46,548 nt of DNA from Thermoguttaceae bacterium (GTDB lineage Bacteria > Planctomycetota > Planctomycetia > Pirellulales > Thermoguttaceae), in assembly GCA_025060325.1 (NCBI GenBank), contig JANXBW010000032.1, forward strand, positions 1 to 46,548, read 5' to 3'. This document shows positions 27,430-37,554 of the stretch, piece after piece. The translations under genes and the position numbers were made by a program. A model generated the notes under the pieces. The model ran no database searches. It was not told where the DNA came from and saw nothing but the letters and a program-made list of their open reading frames with translations. Positions within the stretch are counted from its first letter, which is position 1; the number at the start of each line of letters is the position of its first letter.

Positions 27430-29424
27430 ATGACGATCTGTGTCAGTCCTTGTCATCCCTCGGCGTCCCTAACGAGGATCTTTAGCCTCTTCTTCACGTC
27501 GCTAGCGGCTGTGGGAGCGGGGCTTTTTGGTCCTGCCCCTGGTGTGCCCGGGGCAGAGCCGCGCTGGTTTGCTTATCGCTGTCCGTACGGAGTGTTCGAG
27601 GCGGAGACCCTCCGGCAGTTTGCCAAACTTGGCGTTCGCGTGGTGCAGATTTCGCCTCTTAATACGCTTTCATCCCTTGGGGAACCCTACAGTCCGTTTC
27701 CGCCCAGTTGGATCGGGCCGGGACAGTACGACTTCTCGCCTGTAGACAAATACTTTGAGTCGGTTCTCGTGGCTCATCCACAGGCCCAGATCATCTGCGG
27801 GATCGATTTAAACACACCTGTTTGGTGGCCAAGATTGCTTGGCGCCATGAACCGAGTGGACAGCTTTTGCGAACTTGGTCGGATAGCGGCGCATGAGCGC
27901 TGGCGAAAGGAAACGAGCGACTATCTGCGGGCGTTCCTCCGGCATACCGAGTCTCGCTGGGGCCAGGTCATTTGTGCGTATACCCTTTTTGGCGGGATGA
28001 CTTTGGAGTGGCAAGATCAAAGCCTCGGTCAGGAAAGCCCAAGCAAAAGGGCAGCCTGGCGGCGGTGGGCTCAGGCGCAGGGAATGCCTGATCCTGTGGA
28101 TATTCCACCTATGTCCTTGCGGGAGCGAGCAAGCCGGGGGTTTTTCCGCGACCCCGTGGACGATATCCTAGCCATTCGGTACTGGCGATTTAGCAATTGG
28201 CTTATTGGTGATACCATCCTCTTTTTTGCCCGCTCAGCGCAGGAGGTAGTCAAACACCGCGTGCCGGTGGGAACTTTCTATGGGTACTTGTGGGAACATG
28301 CGATACCGGGGCGAATACCCTACGAAGGTCATTTAGATTTTGAGCGCGTGTGGGCGTCCGGCGATCTGGATTTCTTTATGGCACCGGCAAGCTATCACGA
28401 CCGGGAGGTTGGGGGTGGCGGCGGCTACATGCTTTGCGTGGATTCTTTGCGTCTGGCCGGCAAGGGTTATGTCCACGAATTGGACCATCGCACGCCTTCG
28501 GCGCGATCAGTTACGGTTCTTGGTCGGCCGATACCGGGGCATGAGTCTGGATTTGCTGACGATCGGGCAGCAATAGCAGGACTTCGCCGGGAATTTGCCG
28601 CCGCGCTCATCCGGGGTCATAGCCTATGGTGGTGTAATCTTTTCGGGCACTGGTATGACAGCCCCGTTCTTCTTGAGGCGATAGGCCAAATGCGGCAGCT
28701 TTGGGACGAGTTTGCACCGGTCCCAGCCGAGCCCGTAGCCCAAGTTGCTGTCTTTGCCGACCCTGAAAGTATGTATTACGTGGACGGCTCTTCGCCGTTG
28801 ATGGCAGAGTTTCTCTTCCGGCAACGGGCCGGGCTTAACCGAATGGGCACACCGTACGAGATGTACTCGCTCTCCGACCTGGCCCGGGTCGATCTTTCGC
28901 GCTTTCGCTTGATACTATTCCCGAACTTGTTTGTTGTCGACGAGGTGCGGGTTCGGCAGCTCCGTCAAAAGGTGCTTCGTGATGGCCGAACCGTGGTCTG
29001 GGTGTATGCACCAGGAATCATCCGAGACGGCCGATTCGAGGAGGCAAATGTGGAAAAATTAACGGGCGTCCCGTTTGGAACGCCCGGGGTCAACGTCCGC
29101 TTGATGGATGGCTGGAGGTCGGTTTACATAGCCAAACCTAACCTGCCCGCCAGCCTATTGAAAACACTTGCCGCTGAAGCAGGTGTGCACATTTATTCAG
29201 CCACCGAGGAACCCCTTTGGGCAAATTCCCACTTCGTCGCCCTCCATAGTCAACAAGGCGGCTTACGGGAGATTGTTCTTCCCAAGAAAGCCGCTCAGGC
29301 CCGCGAGCTTTTCTCTGGGGCGACAGTTGCGGTCAACACTGACCGAATTCAACTGAGGGTTGAAAGTCCCGGCACAGTCCTTCTCTACTTGGAGCCGGAT
29401 GAGGGCAGGAACACTAACGAATAA
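27430..29424 (+). CDS. Secreted GH42-like glycoside hydrolase with beta-galactosidase trimerisation-like domain
   Basis: This 664-residue exported protein has a signal peptide: hydrophobic residues about 16-33, cleavage possibly after PGA near residue 42. A TIM-barrel region (about 45-430) is built like GH42/GH-A enzymes: QYDFSPVDKYFESVLVAHPQAQIICGIDLNTPVWW, then YTLFGGMTLEW with Glu193 as the candidate acid/base. VHELDHRT with Glu350 is the candidate nucleophile. A Rossmann-like beta-galactosidase trimerisation-type domain follows (about 440-590: VAVFADPESMYYV, MYSLSDLARVDLSRFRLILFPNLF, GRTVVWVYAPG). A small C-terminal beta domain ends the protein. Catalytic residues are inferred by position only and the substrate is unknown. 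The start has only a weak AAAGG. It is convergent with the calcium-loop thioredoxin gene. Confidence 0.82.
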   Translation: MTICVSPCHPSASLTRIFSLFFTSLAAVGAGLFGPAPGVPGAEPRWFAYRCPYGVFEAETLRQFAKLGVRVVQISPLNTLSSLGEPYSPFPPSWIGPGQYDFSPVDKYFESVLVAHPQAQIICGIDLNTPVWWPRLLGAMNRVDSFCELGRIAAHERWRKETSDYLRAFLRHTESRWGQVICAYTLFGGMTLEWQDQSLGQESPSKRAAWRRWAQAQGMPDPVDIPPMSLRERASRGFFRDPVDDILAIRYWRFSNWLIGDTILFFARSAQEVVKHRVPVGTFYGYLWEHAIPGRIPYEGHLDFERVWASGDLDFFMAPASYHDREVGGGGGYMLCVDSLRLAGKGYVHELDHRTPSARSVTVLGRPIPGHESGFADDRAAIAGLRREFAAALIRGHSLWWCNLFGHWYDSPVLLEAIGQMRQLWDEFAPVPAEPVAQVAVFADPESMYYVDGSSPLMAEFLFRQRAGLNRMGTPYEMYSLSDLARVDLSRFRLILFPNLFVVDEVRVRQLRQKVLRDGRTVVWVYAPGIIRDGRFEEANVEKLTGVPFGTPGVNVRLMDGWRSVYIAKPNLPASLLKTLAAEAGVHIYSATEEPLWANSHFVALHSQQGGLREIVLPKKAAQARELFSGATVAVNTDRIQLRVESPGTVLLYLEPDEGRNTNE

Positions 29425-29589
29425 TTCCTCGCTTAGGCTTACTTCCGCTCAAATCCTGAGTCTGCCCGTCGTCGATAATACTAGGCTTTATAAGTCCCGG
29501 TTTCGTGCGCCCAGGTGCCGAGTCGGCGGAACTTTCACCGGCGACATTACTTCCGCCCCAGTTGCTTTTTTAGCCGCAGCAACCGGCCG

Positions 29590-31623
29590 CTAACGGATGA
29601 GCCGGCGGAGCTCGCTTTCCAACGTGGCTGTCTGGAGATTTCGATGCACCACCCGGCCCTGTTGATCAATGAGGATTAATGTCGGCACAGTCACAATGCC
29701 AAGATCGTTGGCCAGCGAGCTTTCTAGGCCCCCAGGTTCATAAAGCTGCGGCCAGTTGACTTGGTACTCTTGAATGAATTGCTGCATCGCCTCGGGGTTA
29801 TTGTCCAGGTTGACGCCGACAATCGTGAAACCGTAGCGTCCGAATCGGGCAAGCAGATCCTTAAGGGTGGCCAAGTCGGCCCGGCATGGTTCGCACCAGC
29901 TGGCCCAATAATACACCAGGACTACTTTGCCTTGAAGTTGTGCGATATCAAATGGCTGGCCATTGGCGGTCGAGCCGCGGAGGCGGAACGGTTGGCCCAC
30001 CATTCCCAGGCGACGAAGCGCACCGCGAGCTTTCACAGCTGGGGGAGTGTTAGGGAATCGCTCCACGATCATGCTATACCACTTCTTGGCTTCTTCCTCT
30101 TCGCCGGCTAGTTCGCGCGCCACGGCCAGTTGCAGGAGGGCTTCGGCACTTTCGGGCAGTTGACCAAATTCTTTGACAAACAACTCAAGTTTTTGTATCC
30201 ACTCTTGCTGGAGCTTGACGTAGTCGGTACCTGGCTGGCGCAGGGCGCGACCGTATTCCCCAGTTAGCTGCCGGTAGCGCACGTAAGCAATCAAATTAGG
30301 ATTCGCTTGTGCACGGACTGCTTGGTAAAGCCGTTCAAGCCGTTCGGCCGCCTGGGGATAAGACCCTTCCTGCACTGTGTAGCTTAGTTCGTCGGCCAAC
30401 TGCTTCATCCACAGCGCTCGCTCTTCCTCGCTGGAGGCTGCTTGCGAAAGTCGCTCCAGAATCTCCGCTTTTTGTTGATGAAGCGAAGCAAGCTCGCTCG
30501 GGGAGCTGGCCTGGGCCAGGGCCTGTTCGGTTTTCTCTAGGAGTTCCACCAGCTGTTTCAGCTGGTCGGTCATCGCCGTTGGGGTCGGCTGGGGCGATTC
30601 GGGGGTCCGAGCACGGAAGAAAAAGCCGCTCAGCTCCATCGGCGGCGGCGTATCGCCTAGAATCTGCGGGGCATCAACCAGCTTCCAGGTTTCGCCCACC
30701 GCGATAAGGGTTCCAAGCAAAATCTGAACCATCTTCTGATTAGCTTCGGCGACGGCAATGACGTTTTCATAAACGCGAATGTCCTGACTTGATTGGTCGG
30801 TACCCGCAGGGACAATCCCGGGACGATTGCCGCTAAATTGGACCCATCGGGCTTCAGCCGGTAGAGCGCTTGCTCCCGTGACGAGCTGCCGGAATTTTTC
30901 GGCGAGAGTCGCCAAGCGCTGTTGAATTTCCTTTGTCTTCTCCGGGCCTAAACCGAGCGCTTTAAGCTCGTCGGCCGACAGGACCAACCGCTGGAATCGC
31001 TCAAAGTCCCGGTAGGCCAAGGCGGCTACAACCTCGGCGCTAACTTCCTCGGCAGAAATCATCCGCCACGAATCAATTCGGCCATCTTCGTTGACATCCA
31101 CGCCCCACCGCGTGCCAGCCGTGTGGAACCACCGGTATTGATCGGCCTTACCGTTGAAGTTGCTGTCGATGTCTCGGTAGACCTCGAGGCCATCTTTGTA
31201 ATAGCACCATTGATCGACCATGTTGTCCCCATTTGTATCAACAAACCGACGTAAGATGGTGCCGTCCGGTGCCCGGACAAGCCAGCCAGCCTGTTTGCCG
31301 GAGCGAAATGCCTCCATCGTGCACTGATCTAGTTCTTCGGGGGCGGGCACATCGCAGTCGACGTCCTTTTGGACTGGGGAAATCTGAAGGGCCTGGCGAG
31401 CCGACGGCGTGCTTCGGCCCGGGGTAGTACCGGATTGGGCACTTTCCGAGGTGCGGGTTTGTGCTGTACGGGCAGAGGCCCCCGCCGCCGAACGGCTACC
31501 CACTTGGCCGGTGGCCGAGGATGCTGCATAAAAGCCCGCTCCCAATGCCACAAGCGACAAGGCCACTGCCCAGCGATTGACCCGAGTTAAGATACCCCAG
31601 AGTTGTCCAGACACCTGCTTCAT
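29590..31623 (-). CDS. Exported TlpA-type thioredoxin with three calcium-loop repeats
   Basis: This 677-residue envelope protein has an N-terminal signal or anchor (about residues 18-38), then an Ala/Ser/Thr-rich linker. Next come three short repeats with EF-hand/dockerin-like loops: DTNGDNMVD (129-137), DSNFNGKAD (153-161) and DVNEDGRID (176-184). A long helical region (about 190-530) includes coiled-coil-like and TPR-like segments. A C-terminal TlpA/ResA thioredoxin domain (about 540-677) has WCEPC near 575 and the cis-Pro segment VTVPTLILID. Thiol-disulfide exchange outside the cytoplasm is likely. A TTG three codons upstream abuts the AAGG site, so the ATG at 31623 (spacing nine) is preferred. 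A second TlpA protein lies at 35183-36607. Confidence 0.88.
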   Translation of the reverse strand: MKQVSGQLWGILTRVNRWAVALSLVALGAGFYAASSATGQVGSRSAAGASARTAQTRTSESAQSGTTPGRSTPSARQALQISPVQKDVDCDVPAPEELDQCTMEAFRSGKQAGWLVRAPDGTILRRFVDTNGDNMVDQWCYYKDGLEVYRDIDSNFNGKADQYRWFHTAGTRWGVDVNEDGRIDSWRMISAEEVSAEVVAALAYRDFERFQRLVLSADELKALGLGPEKTKEIQQRLATLAEKFRQLVTGASALPAEARWVQFSGNRPGIVPAGTDQSSQDIRVYENVIAVAEANQKMVQILLGTLIAVGETWKLVDAPQILGDTPPPMELSGFFFRARTPESPQPTPTAMTDQLKQLVELLEKTEQALAQASSPSELASLHQQKAEILERLSQAASSEEERALWMKQLADELSYTVQEGSYPQAAERLERLYQAVRAQANPNLIAYVRYRQLTGEYGRALRQPGTDYVKLQQEWIQKLELFVKEFGQLPESAEALLQLAVARELAGEEEEAKKWYSMIVERFPNTPPAVKARGALRRLGMVGQPFRLRGSTANGQPFDIAQLQGKVVLVYYWASWCEPCRADLATLKDLLARFGRYGFTIVGVNLDNNPEAMQQFIQEYQVNWPQLYEPGGLESSLANDLGIVTVPTLILIDQQGRVVHRNLQTATLESELRRLIR

Positions 31624-32629
31624 GCTCCACAACCTTCGTGTGACACAAAACTTACGATTCGGCCATTCATGCAGATAGTGCTTGTGTTCGGGAAGTCCTG
31701 CCGCCAGGGGCGATCGGCCGAGTCCTTTTGTACCGCCTGGGGCTTGCGACCCGCGGGTGACTCTTTAGGAGAATGCCGCGGAGACCGGGATCGTAGTCTC
31801 GCCGCGGAGAAGCTCTCAAGGCAGATTTCAGATGCCTTTGGTGTTCCGCGCGGGGGGTAACCACCCCTACAAGCGAGGAAGCTCCATAAGTGGGCCGAGG
31901 GGGCTTTAGGGGCACCTTCAATCGTCGACGACTGGTCAGCGTGGAGAGCGTGCAAGAGGCTAGGCTCAGGCTTGCCTCAAAGGGAATTCGGATCGAGCGA
32001 TTTGCACGCCCCAAGTCAGAAGCTGGTTTCCGGGGCTTTCGGGGCAATTAGCGGCAACCCCAATGCCCACTGCCCCTTCGCCGGCTTTGGATTAAGGTTC
32101 CGCTGGCGGATGTGAGCGGGAGTTGGAGTTAAATTTGGGGCCTGGGATGCGATTGAGAGCCGAAACGCCTCCCGTCTGAGCGAATGGTTGAGCAACTAAC
32201 GGCGTCCCATGGGGAACTGAAGGAACAGGGGGTTTCGTTGGTAAAAGGCCGAGGTTTTGGGGTACTCCGTCAAGAACAAGGTCTTCCGATCCGATAATGA
32301 ACGCCCTCGGTCTTCGTTAGCCAAGGAAAACAAAGTCCGGGGGAAATGAAGGAGCTTCCTGGAGTGCTCTCCCGTCCGCCGGTCACCGCCGAAGTCACCG
32401 GCTTGGCTGAGGTTTGAATTGTTAAAACCGTGGTCTAAAGCTTGCACAGACGGTTGAAAGTTGCCTTGTTGATAAAGAAAATAACATATCCGGGTCTAGG
32501 TATCCTAAGGTTTAGGGCCTTTTTTCTGGTACTCAGTTTGCCCGAGCGCGTTGGGGTGTGAGATTTAACCTCGATACGCCTGGCCCGGATGTCGTTTCCG
32601 CCGGACCACACCAGCCGGGGAGGATGGAG
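31624..32629. other. Divergent intergenic region, no gene seen
   Basis: This 1 kb stretch lies between the divergent thioredoxin gene and the unknown gene upstream of uxaC. Frames on both strands are short and unsupported. If the unknown gene starts at GTG 32558, this region is slightly shorter. Confidence 0.4.
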
Positions 32630-33475
32630 ATGACGGCAATTGGCTGGCACGAGCGAAACGCTCAGTTCTTGATAAATCATCCCCGAATTGAAGGGACTAT
32701 CGACCCTGCCAGACCTGGCCGGGGTTTGACGGCGCTAGCGGTTGACGGGACCTCGTTAGAGAATTGGGAGCTACTTGGAGTTCGATGGGTTGCGGGGAGG
32801 GAAATGGAAAGCGACACCGCGCCGCCGGCCGGTTTTGAGGATTCGGCAGGCCGGGGTGGATGCGTGCTGCGAGACTGCTGGTTTTGTGGGAAAGACCTTC
32901 TGGCCGAGTATGTGCCTCAGGTGGGCGAAGATACCTCTTTAACCATTCGGTGGCGGCTTTTGGGCGGGGACAGCTTTTACCCGGATAAGTTAGGTATCGA
33001 GGTTCTCTTTTCGCTGCAAACACTCCATGAGCCCCACTATCAGCGGTTGTGCGTGACAAGCCTTCTTGGCTCAGCCCTCCTCTACGTGATAACGCCGGGA
33101 GGGGCGGGGGTTGAACGTTTCCCAGTGAGCGAGTCACTCTGTCTTCCGTGTCGATCGTGGATTGTGGCCGCGGTAGGAGGAACCTGGTCATACCAGGAGT
33201 GTGTCCATCCAGATGATGTATTAGCTGCCGGGGTTAGCATCACTCGGGAAAGTTTGCCGGGCAGCGGTAGCGCGAGCGAGGCACAGGACGGGACACTCCG
33301 GGGAGAGAGCAGGCGATACCGCACGTGGTACCGGCTCTTTGCCGAGTCGGTGGAGAGGGGGATAATCTTTCGCGCAAGGGTCCGGGCCATTTTCTGGCCG
33401 GGTAACGTAAGCCTCGAGCAAGGGGCGAAGGCCTATCAAGATTTTGTCACAGGGGGACCGCCGCTAGGGGATTAA
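32630..33475 (+). CDS. Hypothetical protein upstream of glucuronate isomerase
   Basis: I do not recognise this 281-residue protein. It appears beta-rich and soluble, with many aromatic and Gly residues and alternating strands (LTIRWRLLGGDSFYP, KLGIEVLFSLQTL, ALLYVITPGG). Several Cys residues are present, including a CWFC pair and a CLPC pair. There is no signal peptide or membrane helix. The layout recalls a beta-sandwich such as a sugar-binding or mutarotase-like fold, but this is a guess. GGGGAGG at 32617-32623 with six-base spacing supports the ATG at 32630; an in-frame GTG at 32558 would add 24 residues. It lies 127 bp before uxaC on the same strand, so a role in uronate metabolism is plausible. 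Confidence 0.7.
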   Translation: MTAIGWHERNAQFLINHPRIEGTIDPARPGRGLTALAVDGTSLENWELLGVRWVAGREMESDTAPPAGFEDSAGRGGCVLRDCWFCGKDLLAEYVPQVGEDTSLTIRWRLLGGDSFYPDKLGIEVLFSLQTLHEPHYQRLCVTSLLGSALLYVITPGGAGVERFPVSESLCLPCRSWIVAAVGGTWSYQECVHPDDVLAAGVSITRESLPGSGSASEAQDGTLRGESRRYRTWYRLFAESVERGIIFRARVRAIFWPGNVSLEQGAKAYQDFVTGGPPLGD

Positions 33476-33602
33476 CGGCCCGCCTGACAGCGATAACGTA
33501 AACAGGCTGGAGGCGCTCCCTGCCAAATCCTCAATCGCCCGGGCTAGGCTTTTCCGAAGAGCTTGTGGATTTGTCAACTAATACACAGAGGAGCAGCCGA
33601 GC

Positions 33603-35052
33603 CGTGTTTATTACGGAGAATTTTTTGCTGGAGACACCTTCTGGAGTGCGACTCTATCACGAATATGCCCGCGACCTACCGATTATCGATTACCATACCC
33701 ATCTTCCCCCTCAGCAAATTGCCGATGATCACCGCTTTGAAAACATGACTCGGTTGTGGCTTGCTGGCGACCACTATAAGTGGCGGGCAATGCGGGCTAA
33801 TGGGGTGCCAGAAAGGTACTGCACGGGGGATGCGACGGACTGGGAAAAATTCGAAAAGTGGGCGGAGACTGTCCCCAAGACGATTCGCAACCCTCTTTAC
33901 CACTGGACGCACATGGAGCTGCGGTTTCCCTTTGGCCTCGGGGATGTGCTTTTCGGTCCGGACACGGCCCGCCGAGTTTGGGATCACTGTAACGAGCGGC
34001 TCAAAGAACCGATGTTTTCCTGCCGGGGACTCCTTCGGCAAATGAAGGTGGTCCTTTTGTGTACGACTGACGATCCGACCGATAGTCTTGAACATCATGC
34101 CCGGCTAGCCGGCGAGAAAGGTTTTCCGGTTCAAGTCCTGCCAACCTATCGGCCGGATCGCGCACTGGGCATCGAATCGCCCCAGACGTGGAATACCTGG
34201 CTTGATCGACTGGAAGAAGTATCCGGAGTGAGAATCGCACAACTGGACCACTTGTTGGAGGCCTTACGACGGCGACATGACTTCTTTCATGCTCACGGCT
34301 GCCGAATTTCCGACCATGGACTGGAGCGGGTTTTTGCGGAGGATTACACGGCTGGCGAGGTCGAGGCGGCCTTTCGCAAAGCGCGGTCTGGAGGGCAAGT
34401 TTCTCCGGAGGAAGCGGCGAAGTTTAAGTCGGCACTTCTTTACGAACTGGCGGTAATGCACTGGGAGAAAGGTTGGGCGCAGCAATTTCACATCGGCGCC
34501 CTGCGAAATGTAAACAGTCGGGCTTTTGAAATGCTCGGCCCGGATACAGGCTTTGACTGCATCGCGGATGGTGAGATTGCCCGGCCGCTGGCAAAGTTCT
34601 TCGATCGCCTCGAGCGGGCTGGCAAACTCACCAAGACAATTGTTTACAATCTCAACCCGGCGGTCAACGATGTAGTAGCGGGAGTCCTAGGAAGTTTTCA
34701 GGACGGAAGTTTCCCCGGCAAAATGCAGTACGGAAGTGCGTGGTGGTTCCTCGACCAAAAGGACGGAATTCAGAAGCAGCTGGAAACACTCTCCAATCAG
34801 GGACTTTTGGCCCATTTTGTGGGCATGTTGACGGATAGCCGATCTTTTCTGTCATATGTGCGCCACGACTATTTCCGGCGGATTCTCTGCAATCTACTCG
34901 GGAAAGATATCGACGCAGGCCTGCTACCGCGCGACTTCGAGTTTGTTGGGGGAATTGTTCGGGATATTTGCTACCGAAATGCCGCCCGATATTTTGGGTT
35001 TACCGTGCCGGCGTGGGACGATCCGCAATTCTCGGCCTCCAAAAATGGCTAA
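33603..35052 (+). CDS. uxaC: Glucuronate isomerase
   Basis: UxaC converts D-glucuronate to D-fructuronate (and galacturonate to tagaturonate), the entry step of bacterial hexuronate breakdown. The protein closely follows E. coli UxaC from the start: ENFLLETPSGVRLYHEYARDLPIIDYHTHLPPQQIADDHRFEN, with the His-x-His metal-site motif. GDHYKWRAMRANGVPERYCTGDATDWEKF, NPLYHWTHMELRFPFG, CTTDDPTDSLEHH and HGCRISDHGLE follow. GMLTDSRSFLSYVRHDYFRRILCNLLG lies near the C terminus. GAGGAG at 33588-33593 fixes the GTG at 33603 (483 residues); an earlier GTG at 33565 would add 12 residues. Other hexuronate genes (uxaA, uxaB, kdgK) are not in the window. Confidence 0.97.
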
Positions 35053-35082
35053 TTGAAGGGGTAGTTACTCCCGCCGCAAACG

Positions 35083-35119
35083 AAAAAGCCCTTGGGTCTT
35101 TGTTGACAGACCCAGGGGC
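35083..35119 (-). terminator. Rho-independent terminator of the TlpA lipoprotein gene
   Basis: Read on the minus strand, GCCCCTGGGTCT pairs fully (one G-U) with AGACCCAAGGGC around an 8-nt loop and is followed directly by TTTTT (35083-35087). It lies about 64 bases after the stop of the minus-strand TlpA gene. It also lies 36 bases after the plus-strand uxaC stop, where the same hairpin may slow polymerase but has no T run. Confidence 0.85.
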
Positions 35120-35182
35120 TGGGCTGCTAGAACTTCTTTTGCAGCCTGCGCTAGCGGGGAAATTCGAGGAAATTGTTTCGGT

Positions 35183-36607
35183 CTAGTTCAGCTGCGGCGC
35201 TGTGGCCGGCATTGCCTCGGGGACTGGCGGCGGCAATTGCGGATCTTGGTTGGTACTTGCCGGCGGGCCGATAAGTTGGTTTAAATACTCAGGCAGCGAA
35301 TGACCCCGCACTCCGGTCGCCACCACCTTGCCGTCTCGACCCACCAGGATCATCTGGGGGATGCTCATCACACCATATTTGGAGGCCATTTTTTCGCCGG
35401 GGGATTCCTGGTCGAAAAGTATCGTCCACGGTAGTTTATTTTCCTGGAGGAAGGTCTCCAAGGCTTTTCGGTCATCGTCTACACTGATAGCCACGATGTC
35501 AAAGCCTTGCTGGTGATAGGATTCATAGGCTTGGAGAAGCGCGGGAATTTCCCGCCGACATGGGCCGCACCACGTTGCCCAGAATGTCACTAAGACCACC
35601 TTCCCTTTGTAGGACTCCCAGTCTAAGGGCTGGCCATTCAACGTGACGCCACTAACCTCCATAGGCTGACCGACCAAACCTGCCCGCCTGGCGATCCCCT
35701 CGACCAACTTGCCCAATTGCTGGAGGTCCTGATCCTGGCTCGTTGCTAGTTGTTGGGCAAGCGCCTTGTGCAACCCGATAAGAAGCTCGTTTAGTTGACG
35801 AGATTCCAAGATTTGGCACAGCACGACGACCAGCGTGGCGTCCGATTTATCCACAGGGCCGACCTGTATGTACTTTTGAACCTTTTCGGCCAGCTGTGCC
35901 ACTTCGGCATCGGTCATTTCCCCGGAGCGTTGCAATTCTTCCATGATGGTGGCAAATCGCACTTTCCGAGCAAGCTCTGGCTTGCCAGCGGCTTCAAGAT
36001 CGGCCGGAAGGGAGGCCAGTGTCCGGGCCGCGGCAGAATCTCCCAGTTCGCCGAGCATCCTCAGGGCAAGGATCTTTAATTGGATGGCCGCAGTCAGCTG
36101 ATCCTCCGTTGCCACTTGTGACTGCGCCAGGATCTTGTCTGCGGCCGTAAGCACAGCTGTGGCCAGTTTTTTGCGAAAAGCGTCGATAGAGGCTTCGTCC
36201 GTGGCTGACGGCTGGACATTCTGCAGACTCTCAAGAAATGCAAAGATCTTTTCAGGCGGGCCATCAGGCACCTGGAACGGATCCGCCGCTTGCGCACTGG
36301 GTTGCGGGGAGGCTCCTTGAGCCGGCTGTCCTTCCTGAGGTACTCGTCCTTCCGGTGCGGTCTGTCCGGAAGTGGGAGGCGACAACTCCGTAGAAGGGGC
36401 CGAGGTCTGGGGTTGGTCAGTTGCCGGTGGGCTTTCCGGTTGCGCGCCGGAGGACTTCGGGGCCGAGCTGGGAGCGACAGCCACCCGCGGCTCTCGCGCC
36501 CGAAGTTCTGGTGCGGATGCCGTCTTCTTCTCGCCCGATTGGCCGCACCCAGAAAGAACCAAGCCTGCCAGTAGGATCAACCACTTCCAATCTCGTGTTG
36601 ACGTCAT
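35183..36607 (-). CDS. TlpA-type thioredoxin lipoprotein
   Basis: This 474-residue lipoprotein has the signal MTSTRDWKWLILLAGLVLSGC with lipobox LSGC (Cys21). A Pro/Ser/Gln-rich linker runs to about 115, followed by a helical region (about 115-310). The C-terminal TlpA/ResA thioredoxin domain (about 315-450) has GKVVLVTFWATWCGPCRREIP and cis-Pro segment MSIPQMILVGRDGKVV. It should act as a thiol-disulfide oxidoreductase outside the cytoplasm, for example in cytochrome c maturation or disulfide repair. The domain lead-in VGQPMEVSGVTLNGQPLD closely matches that of the calcium-loop thioredoxin at 29590-31623, suggesting paralogy. AAGG upstream of the ATG and a clear terminator downstream bound the transcript. 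Confidence 0.92.
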   Translation of the reverse strand: MTSTRDWKWLILLAGLVLSGCGQSGEKKTASAPELRAREPRVAVAPSSAPKSSGAQPESPPATDQPQTSAPSTELSPPTSGQTAPEGRVPQEGQPAQGASPQPSAQAADPFQVPDGPPEKIFAFLESLQNVQPSATDEASIDAFRKKLATAVLTAADKILAQSQVATEDQLTAAIQLKILALRMLGELGDSAAARTLASLPADLEAAGKPELARKVRFATIMEELQRSGEMTDAEVAQLAEKVQKYIQVGPVDKSDATLVVVLCQILESRQLNELLIGLHKALAQQLATSQDQDLQQLGKLVEGIARRAGLVGQPMEVSGVTLNGQPLDWESYKGKVVLVTFWATWCGPCRREIPALLQAYESYHQQGFDIVAISVDDDRKALETFLQENKLPWTILFDQESPGEKMASKYGVMSIPQMILVGRDGKVVATGVRGHSLPEYLNQLIGPPASTNQDPQLPPPVPEAMPATAPQLN

Positions 36608-37119
36608 CGAAATGCCTTTCTGCTAGGACGGGGAACAAGCCGCACCCTACAGGCCATCTCGGCCGGCGGCTCGACGAACACACTGTTACAACGTGTCGAC
36701 TGAACTGGATCCGGATGCTTTGGATTGCCAACTTGCAGTCGGGATGCCGAACCCCTTTTGGGGAACCACAGGGAGCAGCTCCGCGAGCTAACGGCTCCGC
36801 TGAGAGAGGTAGCGGCGCTTCAGGTGAACTCCGGGAGGGACACCAACCTCAAGCTTCGCAAAGCCCTTTCTTCCGCTCGGCCCGAATTTCTGGGTTCCGA
36901 CGCCTTACCGAATCGCGCTTAGCCGCAGAGGGCAGTTGATCGGTGAATCATAATCCCCCTGTGCGGGTGCGGCCAGGGCGATTTATCCCACAATTTCCCG
37001 CCCAAATTACTTTGATGTCCCAATTTATTCGATCTCTCTCGTTTAAACTGTATGGCGGAAGAACCCGTTTTTCGAAATCGAGACCGACGAGCCAACGCGG
37101 AGGGAATCAAGGCTTAGGG

Positions 37120-37488
37120 CTAAACAGCTCCACACGGGAAGAATAGCGCTACCACCGCAACCCCACTCTTGCCAAATAAGAAGGTGTGTTCCGAGGGGCC
37201 GGGTATCAACATTCGAAAAAACTGCGGAAACCTGAGGAGCCATACCATACAAGGTACATCTGCGGTTTGCTCGGCCCACGCGACATGGGTGCTGCAATCC
37301 GCCAGCAGGGCTATTAACCACAATTGGCCTTGGAGCTCCTTTTGCCGAAGAATTGATGCAGCTTCTCGTTGCATTCCTAAGCAGCTGTCACGCAGTTTCG
37401 GACCACCTGGCGGCTTGGCAAGCTCCTGCTGACGTCCCGAGTCATCAACACACACGCCTAAGTAGCTCCACAACCGAAGCGTAGCGCT
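37120..37488. repeat. Diverged direct repeat pair
   Basis: The 31 bases at 37120-37150 and 37458-37488 match at 24 positions without gaps, sharing AGCTCCACA and TAGCGCT at the same spacing. The copies are 338 bp apart, just left of the IS630 remnant on the right. They could be old ends of a mobile element, or chance similarity. Confidence 0.3.
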
Positions 37489-37554
37489 AGCTGGCTTGCT
37501 GGTAGAGCTAGTAAAAGAACCCGGTCTGCTGGCGAAAAGGGGCCAAGCGCAAAG

